Source of the DNA: Deltaproteobacteria bacterium
GTDB taxonomy: Bacteria; Myxococcota; Myxococcia; Myxococcales; JAHFDP01
DNA length: 39,344 bases
NCBI GenBank assembly: GCA_023248955.1
Contig: JAHFDP010000013.1
Location: 1-39,344 of the forward strand
Direction of reading: 5' to 3'
Shown here: piece by piece, positions 1-6,186 of the stretch
Numbering within the stretch: position 1 is the first letter of the stretch
How the letters are laid out: every line of letters starts with the position of its first letter
Position numbers and translations under genes: made by a program
Notes under the pieces: model-generated
Databases searched by the model: none
Seen by the model: the letters and a program-made list of their open reading frames with translations, nothing else
What the model was told of the DNA's origin: nothing

Positions 1-239
1 CCGCAATCGCACCGCAAAGTGGGACCGACGTGGTCGCCGTGATCGGCGTTGATTCGCTGCTCAACGGCTCGCGCGGCGAGCTTGAGCGCCTCGCGGCGCG
101 CTGCGGTCTCGATGGATTCCCAGGTTTCTTTGCCACAACGCCGGTACACCTCCGTGATCGAGCCGCGACGCATGTCGGCGGCTCCACGGAGTTCCTCCAA
201 TAACGCAGCGCGATCGAATTCCATTTTCTCGACGTTCAT
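1..239 (-). CDS. Partial transposase N-terminus, ISKra4-like (3' end beyond window)
   Basis: An open frame starts at ATG 239 and runs off the left edge, giving about 79 residues beginning MNVEKMEFDRAALLEELRG. The end visible here reads HVGPTLRCDCG, which from memory resembles the first zinc-ribbon-like segment of ISKra4-family transposases, where a Cys-x-Cys-Gly motif precedes a conserved Lys-Thr-Phe block. The catalytic DDE part would lie outside the window. An 8-bp inverted repeat with a good -10 element lies just upstream. The family call rests on a short segment and could be wrong; the open frame itself is better supported than its name. Downstream neighbours are not visible. Confidence 0.5.
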   Translation of the reverse strand, partial: MNVEKMEFDRAALLEELRGAADMRRGSITEVYRRCGKETWESIETAARREALKLAARAVEQRINADHGDHVGPTLRCDC

Positions 240-255
240 TAGGCCTCCCGTTACC

Positions 256-273
256 GATAGTATACATACTATC
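256..273 (-). promoter_or_regulatory. Perfect 8-bp inverted repeat / promoter upstream of partial transposase
   Basis: GATAGTATACATACTATC is a perfect dyad (8-bp arms, 2-bp centre) ending 17 bp before the ATG at 239. Read on the minus strand it contains TATACT, a near-consensus -10 hexamer. It may be promoter plus operator. No convincing -35 was found at ideal spacing. Confidence 0.45.
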
Positions 274-296
274 AGAACAGGAGAGCAAAAAAACCC

Positions 297-590
297 GTCT
301 CACTTTGGTGACGTGCACCCGGCCGGCGGCGCAGGTTTGGCGGCGTCGTCGGGCGATCGGCCGAATTACACTGCACTGAAATCTGCACCACCGTGCGTCT
401 CTCCCGACCTACCCAAATCAAACCTCCGACGGCAGACGGATGGGCCGTTGGGGCCGCGGTGACTTGCTACCACCCGAATCCGACCCTCCTCCACGCATCC
501 GGTCACCGCGGCCCCAACGGCCCAGTCCGTCACGCCGTCGGGCTCCGGCCGCCGCCCAGGCAAAAGTTTCTAAGGAAGCCGGGCGCGCCA
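297..590. repeat. Long intergenic inverted-repeat element, copy 1
   Basis: The gap between proC and the partial transposase has no convincing gene. It holds a perfect 23-bp inverted repeat at 441-463 and 502-524 with a 38-bp loop, and the arms extend with small gaps to about 426 and 545. The segment 547-573, read on the minus strand, matches AAACTTTTGCCTGGGCGGCG and is shared with the elements at 18203-18684 and 23951-24129. The left side at 301-310 carries CACTTTGGTG, also found at both ends of the 18-kb element. It lies just downstream of proC, so it could also end transcription of that operon. Confidence 0.65.
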
Positions 591-596
591 GCGCGC

Positions 597-1427
597 TCAA
601 GCTTTCTTCAGAAACTCTTCCCCCAACTCCCGCGCACGCGCAGTCGCAGCTTCGACCGCGTCGATCAGCGTAGTCCTCAGCCCGCCCGCCTCCAGCGTGT
701 GCAATCCCGCGATGGCGGTGCCACCCGGCGAAGTCACGCGATCCTTGAGCAGCCCGGGATGTTCGCCGGTCTCGAGGAGAAGCTTGGCCGAGCCAAGAAC
801 AGTCTGCGCCGCGAGCTGCTGCGCCGCGGATCGCGCTAGTCCGACTTTGACGCCCGCGTCGGAAAGCGCTTCGATGATGAGAAACATGTACGCCGGCCCG
901 CTGCCCGAAAGGCCGGTGACCGCATCGAGCTGCGCTTCTTCCAGTACCAGGGTAATGCCCACTGAATCGAAGATGCGCTTGGCGTCTTCGAGATCGGCGG
1001 CGGTGGCGTGCTCGCCCGCGGCGATGGCCGTGGCGCCGGCGCCGACCAGCGCGGGTGTGTTGGGCATGGCGCGGACGAGCCGCGTTGGGCGGTGCAGACG
1101 ACGCTCGATCGCCGCGAGCGGAACGCCGGCAGCGACGGAAATGAGCAGGGTATCGGGCTTCAACGCGCCAGCGATTTCGCGCAACACGTGAACCATGATC
1201 TGCGGTTTCACACAGAGCAGCAGGACGTCCGCCGCCGCGGCTACCGCGACGTTGTCGCCCACCTCGATTTCGAAGGTGCGCTTGAGCTCGGCGCGCCGCT
1301 CGGGCCGTCGCGCGCTGGCGATGATGGACGAGGGCGAAGCCGCGCTTTTTGCGAGCAACCCACGAATGAGCGCCTCGCCCATGTTTCCGGCGCCGATGAA
1401 ACCAAGCTTCTTCACGATGGTGCTCAT
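597..1427 (-). CDS. proC: Pyrroline-5-carboxylate reductase
   Basis: A 276-residue protein of normal ProC length. It reduces 1-pyrroline-5-carboxylate to L-proline with NAD(P)H in the cytoplasm. The N-terminal Rossmann motif FIGAGNMG is at residues 10-17, and the C-terminal dimerisation and active-site region carries the family signature around LSGSGPAYMFLIIEAL. The start ATG at 1427 overlaps the TGA of the upstream oxidase gene by 4 bp (ATGA), so translation is probably coupled. Proline synthesis encoded in a row with apparent imino-acid oxidases is unusual; it may recycle pyrroline-5-carboxylate or balance redox. A longer in-frame extension upstream lacks family similarity and was rejected as start. 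Confidence 0.93.
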   Translation of the reverse strand: MSTIVKKLGFIGAGNMGEALIRGLLAKSAASPSSIIASARRPERRAELKRTFEIEVGDNVAVAAAADVLLLCVKPQIMVHVLREIAGALKPDTLLISVAAGVPLAAIERRLHRPTRLVRAMPNTPALVGAGATAIAAGEHATAADLEDAKRIFDSVGITLVLEEAQLDAVTGLSGSGPAYMFLIIEALSDAGVKVGLARSAAQQLAAQTVLGSAKLLLETGEHPGLLKDRVTSPGGTAIAGLHTLEAGGLRTTLIDAVEAATARARELGEEFLKKA

Positions 1428-2980
1428 CCGATGATCATCTCCTCGTGCTCCAGCCGGCCTTCGGCGAAGCGGCTCAGCGCGTAGCGTTGTAGCACCTCGT
1501 CGATCGGCCCACCGGCGAGCCAGTCGGCCATGCGCTCGGCCACTGCGGGCGCCATCATGAAACCGTGCCCGACGAAGCCACTCATTTGCACCAGTCCGCG
1601 CACGCCGGGCGTCTCGCCGAGAATCGGTGAGTGGTCCGGCGTGACGTCGTAGCAGCCCGCCCATTGGCGGATGACTTTGACGCCGCCCAGTCGCGGGATG
1701 AGGCGCGTGACGCCCTCGGCAAAACGCGCAGCGAAGCGCGCGCTCGATGTTTGATTGAGGCCCGGTGGTTCCGCTGGATCGCCCATGCCGCCGACGATTT
1801 CGCCGCGCATCGATTGGCTGAAGTAGAGGCCGGACGAGAGCTCGCTAACGAGTGGATCGAGAAACGGTTTGAGCGGTTCGGTGACCAGGATTTCATGCCG
1901 CATGGGAACGTTGGGTAGCGTGACGCCCGCCAACCGCGCGACTTCCACGCTCCATGCACCAGCGGCGATCACCACGGTTGTCGCAGCGACACGGCCGTGG
2001 TTGGTGACCACGCCGCGTACTTCGCCGCGCTCGATTTCGATCTGCTCGACACCAGTGAACGTTTCCACGCGGGCTCCGCCGCGTCGCGCGCCATCGGCGT
2101 AGCCCCAGAGAAAGGGCCACGGAAAAACGACGCCGTCCTCGGGGTGGTAGGCCGCCGCGACGAGTTGGGAGTCGTCGAGATCGGGCACGATGGATCGCGC
2201 TTCGGTGGGCGTGAGAATTTCGGTGCGCACACCGTGGCGCCGCTGAAATTCGGCGCGCTGCTCGGCGGCGCGCGCTTCGGCGGCGGTGCGCGCGGTGAAG
2301 AGATAACCGCCTTGCCGCAGCCAAACGTTGATCCCCAGCTCCTGCGCGAAGTGGCGCATGAAGCCGATCGATTCCTTGCACAACTCGATGAACGGCGCGG
2401 TGGTCCACTGCATCCGCACGCCGCCACCGTTGCGTCCACTGGCGCCTTCGCAGAGGTAGCCGCGCTCGAGGACCAGCACGTCGCGAACACCCCGCCGCGT
2501 GAGGCCGTACGCCAGCGCAAGGCCCATGATTCCGCCACCGATAATTAGTATATCTACACGATGAGGAAGGTGTTCGTCCCCCTTCGTCATGGCCGTCCCC
2601 GGGCTTGACCCGGGGATTGACCCGGCCATCCACGGGGTTGTTGCCGGCTCGATACACGTGGATGGCCGGCTCTGTGGCCGGCTATGACGAGCTACTGAGT
2701 CAGGTTCGCCGTCCTTCCCCGGCGCAGCCATCCCCGCCAACACCGCGAACTCTGTTGGCACGATCGGCGGCCGCGCCGTAAATGGCTGCTCCATCTTCGG
2801 CCCGCCACACTTTGCCAGATGCCGCTTCAACCCGACGACACAGCTCTTCCCCTGACACGGCCCCGTCCCCAGTCCGGTGTAGCGCTTCACGCTCTCCACA
2901 TCGCCAAGCCCGCGTTCCACGGCCTCGTCGATGTCATGCGCCGTCACATCTTCGCAGGCGCAAATCAGCGTTTTGTGCAT
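1424..2980 (-). CDS. Bfd [2Fe-2S] domain fused to DAO-type FAD oxidoreductase (SoxB-like beta subunit)
   Basis: A 518-residue fusion. Residues 1-60 are a Bfd-like [2Fe-2S] domain with Cys at 7, 9, 42 and 47 (CAC ... CQGKSC). From about residue 130 a D-amino-acid/sarcosine oxidase fold begins with the dinucleotide motif IIGGGIMGLALAYG, and a typical SoxB-like C-terminus with GFVGHGFMMAPAVAERMADW follows. Known relatives are beta subunits of dye-linked proline, hydroxyproline, sarcosine, octopine or glycine (HCN) dehydrogenases. The linker between the domains is encoded by a 113-bp palindromic repeat (2586-2698). The ATG at 2980 overlaps the end of the upstream gene by 16 bp; a GTG at 3004 is an alternative start. 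The exact substrate cannot be read from the sequence. Confidence 0.85.
   Translation of the reverse strand: MHKTLICACEDVTAHDIDEAVERGLGDVESVKRYTGLGTGPCQGKSCVVGLKRHLAKCGGPKMEQPFTARPPIVPTEFAVLAGMAAPGKDGEPDSVARHSRPQSRPSTCIEPATTPWMAGSIPGSSPGTAMTKGDEHLPHRVDILIIGGGIMGLALAYGLTRRGVRDVLVLERGYLCEGASGRNGGGVRMQWTTAPFIELCKESIGFMRHFAQELGINVWLRQGGYLFTARTAAEARAAEQRAEFQRRHGVRTEILTPTEARSIVPDLDDSQLVAAAYHPEDGVVFPWPFLWGYADGARRGGARVETFTGVEQIEIERGEVRGVVTNHGRVAATTVVIAAGAWSVEVARLAGVTLPNVPMRHEILVTEPLKPFLDPLVSELSSGLYFSQSMRGEIVGGMGDPAEPPGLNQTSSARFAARFAEGVTRLIPRLGGVKVIRQWAGCYDVTPDHSPILGETPGVRGLVQMSGFVGHGFMMAPAVAERMADWLAGGPIDEVLQRYALSRFAEGRLEHEEMIIG
2586..2698. repeat. Palindromic repeat element inside a coding sequence
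   Basis: The ends read GTCATGGCCG and CGGCTATGAC, and the inner arms CCGGCCATCCACG and CGTGGATGGCCGG are perfect complements. A further small palindrome CCCGGGCTTGACCCGGG is present. It resembles intergenic repeats I know from alphaproteobacteria whose translations give PGSSPGTAMTKG-like peptides, exactly as here. It lies in frame in the linker between the Bfd and FAD domains. Confidence 0.75.
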
Positions 2981-4353
2981 ACGCTTCCCACGGCCGAGAG
3001 CCACGGAATCGATGTGCGTCCCTCGTCATCCACAACGACGGCGAATCCGCACACCGATTCGTTGTCGACGAGCGCGACCTCCGCATCGACCTGAGCCGCC
3101 AATTCGTAAGCTGGCGCGGGCCGCGCGGCGATGGCGATCAGATCGCAGTCGACTTTCCGTTCGCCGATTTGCAGCGCGTGCACCGGCGATCCAATCGCGC
3201 GCAGGTTGTCGGACAGCGCGACCTCCTCCACGGCGTAGCCAACTTCGCGCAACGCCGCGGCCTGCCGTGGTCCTTCCGCGCCTTCGCCGATTAGCACTGC
3301 ATGTTCACCGAGACGTAAGTCGTGTCGACGCGCGAGATCCACAAGCCCGCGTGCGGCGTAGATGCCGGGGCGATCGTTGTCCTCGAAGGCGAGTGGTTGG
3401 CTGGTGGTGCCGGTGGCGAGAATAAGATTTTCAAAAGAGATGGATTCGAGATGGTTGTGGCGGCGGACGAGGAGGGTGCGGTCCCCCCTCCCTGACCCTC
3501 CCCCGCAAGGGGGGAGGGGATTCGTCTGGAAGGGATTCGGCTGGAGGGGATTGGGGGCGTACAGCCCGATCGCAATCGCGCCGTCGTTGCTATCGATAAT
3601 CAATGGATCGATCCCGCGCGCGGCCATGTCCCGAGCGGCTTTGCGGCCGGCCTCACCCGCGCCAACGATCACGACTTCAGCATGCCGTGTCTCGCCCGCG
3701 GCCACCTCCATTGCCGCATCGGGCAACGTCCCTAATCCCGCCAGCCGCCGCGCCACGGCCGAGGCCGTCGTGTTTGCGAGCCGATTCCACGTCATCAAAT
3801 GATGGTGATCGAGCCCATGCGGCGTGGCCACGTCGATGATGCCGAGCAGGTCGTGCCCCGCGCTCCCGATCGCATTCTGCCGCTCGACGCGAATACTTTC
3901 GTGACACAACGTCATACACGCTGGCAGCGATGGTTTTCCGTCGATTCGCACGTAGCACTGCGCGCAAGATCCCGCGAAACAGAAGGGCCCGCGTGGTCGG
4001 TGGTATTTTGGACTCCGCGAAAAGATGCGCACGCCGGCGCGCAACAACGCCGCGGAGATGGTGTCGCCGGCGAGAAAAGGGATCGATTTTCCCTCGAAGT
4101 TGATGGTTTGTAAGTCGGTCACGCGTCGTGACGCTAGCTCGTCCGGATGCTCGTGGCCAGATCGTCTGGGCGTGAAAAGTCTGCACGCTCCTGCATTCGA
4201 AGCAAGCGCTTCTGTCATGAATACATGTGCGTTTGTAATCGAAGCAGGTGCACCTGTCTCGAACGCAACCGGGCCTGCGTTCGAAGCAAGGGGACCTGCA
4301 TCCCGAGTGAGCGCGCTCGTCAACGAAGCAGCCGCGCCCTCCGCGGCAATCAA
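2965..4353 (-). CDS. Ferredoxin-like plus FAD/NAD-binding oxidoreductase subunit (SoxA/HcnAB-like)
   Basis: After an unusual N-terminal stretch, residues from about 78 form a plant-type [2Fe-2S] domain with the Cys pattern CFAGSCAQC plus a later PAC, as in the N-terminus of sarcosine oxidase alpha. An FAD-binding Rossmann motif VIVGAGEAGRKAA follows, then a second nucleotide-binding segment VLIGEGAEG. It probably pairs with the Bfd-FAD subunit downstream, feeding electrons from an imino acid to the respiratory chain. The canonical C-terminal Bfd domain of such alpha subunits is absent and is instead fused to the next gene. A G-rich palindrome (3482-3520) is inserted in frame in the FAD domain. 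The start is uncertain: TTG 4353 includes seven-residue repeats, while GTG 4122 would begin just before the ferredoxin domain. Confidence 0.75.
   Translation of the reverse strand: MIAAEGAAASLTSALTRDAGPLASNAGPVAFETGAPASITNAHVFMTEALASNAGACRLFTPRRSGHEHPDELASRRVTDLQTINFEGKSIPFLAGDTISAALLRAGVRIFSRSPKYHRPRGPFCFAGSCAQCYVRIDGKPSLPACMTLCHESIRVERQNAIGSAGHDLLGIIDVATPHGLDHHHLMTWNRLANTTASAVARRLAGLGTLPDAAMEVAAGETRHAEVVIVGAGEAGRKAARDMAARGIDPLIIDSNDGAIAIGLYAPNPLQPNPFQTNPLPPCGGGSGRGDRTLLVRRHNHLESISFENLILATGTTSQPLAFEDNDRPGIYAARGLVDLARRHDLRLGEHAVLIGEGAEGPRQAAALREVGYAVEEVALSDNLRAIGSPVHALQIGERKVDCDLIAIAARPAPAYELAAQVDAEVALVDNESVCGFAVVVDDEGRTSIPWLSAVGSVCTKR
3482..3520. repeat. G-rich palindromic repeat inserted in frame in the SoxA-like gene
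   Basis: On the minus strand the core TTGCGGGGGAGGGTCAGGG recurs with one change at 15682-15700 in an intergenic position. Here it encodes PLPPCGGGSGRG between two parts of the FAD domain. Just upstream in the gene, three short degenerate copies of a ~14-bp unit encode the NPLQ/NPFQT/NPLPP series. No frame disruption results. Confidence 0.75.
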
Positions 4354-4365
4354 CGCATCTGCTAC
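4177..4365. repeat. 21-bp-phased degenerate palindromic tandem array (about 9 units)
   Basis: CGAAGCA recurs at 4198, 4240 and 4282 (with ACGAAGCA at 4323), exactly 42 bp apart, and weaker units fall halfway between, giving a 21-bp period. The best units carry near-perfect dyads: GCAAGCGCTTCTGT, GCAGGTGCACCTGT, GCAACCGGGCCTGC and GCAAGGGGACCTGC. Because 21 is a multiple of three, the minus-strand frame reads as heptads of the type ALASNAG. The array lies between the aldehyde dehydrogenase stop and the conserved part of the SoxA-like protein. Confidence 0.75.
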
Positions 4366-4398
4366 GGAGTCAATGACGGCTGTTCTCTTGGTTGTCTC

Positions 4399-6111
4399 CT
4401 AAAAAACGAAGTGCCGACCCTTCTGTCGCCGCGCGTAGATCGAAAGCGTCGCCTGCGCTTCCCCAACTCCCATGTTCCCGCTCTCCCCGATCGTTGACGC
4501 GCCGAACTCTTCCCACTCCAACGCGGAATCGGTTCCGTCGTTTTCCTTGAGCATCCCGCCCAGCCGACGCCGCGCGCGTTGCAGCTTGGCGTCGTCGCGC
4601 GTCCAGATACTCGTCGCCAAATCGTGCGGATTTTCGAAGAGTGAAAAACGCACGAAGTCATCGAACGACGCCAGCTCCATCGCCACCAGCACCGGCATGA
4701 AAAGTTCTTCCGTGGCGATGTGAAAATTCCGCACGCCCTTGCCATCCCAATCAACGGACAGCGCCGTCGCGGGGGTGACGCCAGCAATGATCGACGGTCC
4801 GACCACCTCCGCGTTTTCGCCCCACGTGCCACCGCCACGCTCGCCCGCGCGAACCACGTTGAGCCCGGCGCGCTTGGCTGCCGCGACGAGATCGATCGCC
4901 GTCTGCGCCTTGTGCACCATCAGCGGCCCGACCACTTTCGTTCCTTCGCCGCGTGGGTCGCGCACTTCCCAACGTCCCATCTCCGCGTCGATGAGCGGCA
5001 ACAATACATCGAGTGTCTTTTTCGATCCGGCCACGCCATGCAGCCCGGTGCACTTGTGCGACGAGAGTCCGAGCTTCGAATAGGTGAGCCGCTCGGCGAT
5101 GCGCGTCAGCTCCTCTTTTGAATATCCATCGTCGACATACGACCAGTTGCAGCCGCCGCCTTCGAAGCGCAACCGCTGCAAGCCGCGGACGGTCTGCATG
5201 GCGCGCGCGGTGTCCGCGGACCCGGTCACCGCCACCACCGCCACGCGCGGATCGGCCGCCAGTTGGCTCACGCCTTTTCCGAAGCCTTCCACTTTCTGCA
5301 ACTGATGCGGATCCGCGCCGGCCGCCAGCATCAAGCGAATCAGCGTGGTGTTGGTGAGCCCCGAAAACGGATGCCCCTTGAAGATGAACGGACAGCCCGA
5401 CAAGTAGGCGCCGACCAGGTGAATGGCCGGAATGCCGTAGATGAAATTCATCGGCGTGATGATCGCCGCCAGCCCCGCGGGCAGATAGGAATCGCGCCAG
5501 TAGCTCTGGCCGGGCACCATCTGCGGCACCATCTCGCCGCGCAGCGCGGTCTCGGCGTTGCCTTGCAAATGGTCTGCGGCGCGCTTGGCTTCGAAGAAAT
5601 CCTTGTCCGCCTCGAGCTTCGTTTTCGGCGTCTGCTGCCGCAATTCGTGAATGCACTCTTCGTAAAAATATTCGAGCAGTCGCGAAAAATTCTGGATCAC
5701 GAGCTTGCGGTAACCGAGCCCTTCCTCGGCCCAGGCCATCGATTTCCAGTAGCGATCGCCCGCGCTGACGCCGGCCTCCACGTCTTCGCTCGTCGACGCT
5801 GGCAATTCAAACAACGTCACGCGCCGATCCGCTTGCGACTTCATCGACGCGAATTCACCCCGAGCCGGTGCGCGCCAAGTGCCGTCGATAAAATTAGCGA
5901 GGCGGGGCGCGGGATCGCCGGGCTTCTGCGGAATTTTCGCGCAGGTCAAAACGTACGGTCGCAGCGCTTCGCACTCCTTGTCGGAAATACCGCGCGCGAA
6001 GAGGCTCCAGGCCTTGCGTCGCTCGGGATAGAGCTTGGCCAGCGGATCTTCGCCGAGTTGGTTGCGGGCGGCGAAAGCGGTGAGCTCACGTTGCAGCGTT
6101 GCGATGTCCAT
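4399..6111 (-). CDS. Aldehyde dehydrogenase family protein, probable pyrroline-5-carboxylate dehydrogenase
   Basis: A 570-residue NAD(P)-dependent aldehyde dehydrogenase. The catalytic Cys is C354 in SSHKCTG and the general-base Glu is E317 in FEGGGCN. The segment IITPMNFIYGIPA is the usual coenzyme-site loop region. First gene of the operon with the two FAD/Fe-S subunits and proC, so oxidation of glutamate semialdehyde (open-chain pyrroline-5-carboxylate) to glutamate is the best guess from context. Other semialdehydes, such as those from lysine or hydroxyproline, cannot be excluded. The start ATG 6111 has GGGAG close upstream; a frame extension to 6165 looks non-coding. No proline dehydrogenase (PutA) domain is fused to it. 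Confidence 0.85.
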   Translation of the reverse strand: MDIATLQRELTAFAARNQLGEDPLAKLYPERRKAWSLFARGISDKECEALRPYVLTCAKIPQKPGDPAPRLANFIDGTWRAPARGEFASMKSQADRRVTLFELPASTSEDVEAGVSAGDRYWKSMAWAEEGLGYRKLVIQNFSRLLEYFYEECIHELRQQTPKTKLEADKDFFEAKRAADHLQGNAETALRGEMVPQMVPGQSYWRDSYLPAGLAAIITPMNFIYGIPAIHLVGAYLSGCPFIFKGHPFSGLTNTTLIRLMLAAGADPHQLQKVEGFGKGVSQLAADPRVAVVAVTGSADTARAMQTVRGLQRLRFEGGGCNWSYVDDGYSKEELTRIAERLTYSKLGLSSHKCTGLHGVAGSKKTLDVLLPLIDAEMGRWEVRDPRGEGTKVVGPLMVHKAQTAIDLVAAAKRAGLNVVRAGERGGGTWGENAEVVGPSIIAGVTPATALSVDWDGKGVRNFHIATEELFMPVLVAMELASFDDFVRFSLFENPHDLATSIWTRDDAKLQRARRRLGGMLKENDGTDSALEWEEFGASTIGESGNMGVGEAQATLSIYARRQKGRHFVF

Positions 6112-6114
6112 GAC

Positions 6115-6134
6115 GGCTCCCAGAGGAAGGAGCC
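6115..6134 (-). promoter_or_regulatory. Hairpin overlapping the ribosome binding site of the aldehyde dehydrogenase gene
   Basis: On the minus strand GGCTCC and GGAGCC form a 6-bp stem with an 8-nt loop, ending 3 nt before the ATG at 6111. The 3' arm contains the GGGAG Shine-Dalgarno sequence, so folding would mask the start of the operon's first gene. The stem is short; this could be chance. Confidence 0.35.
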
Positions 6135-6186
6135 CGTGTGTAGGACGACGTCGAGGCGGACACAACGGGGTGAAACTGAGCAGCGG

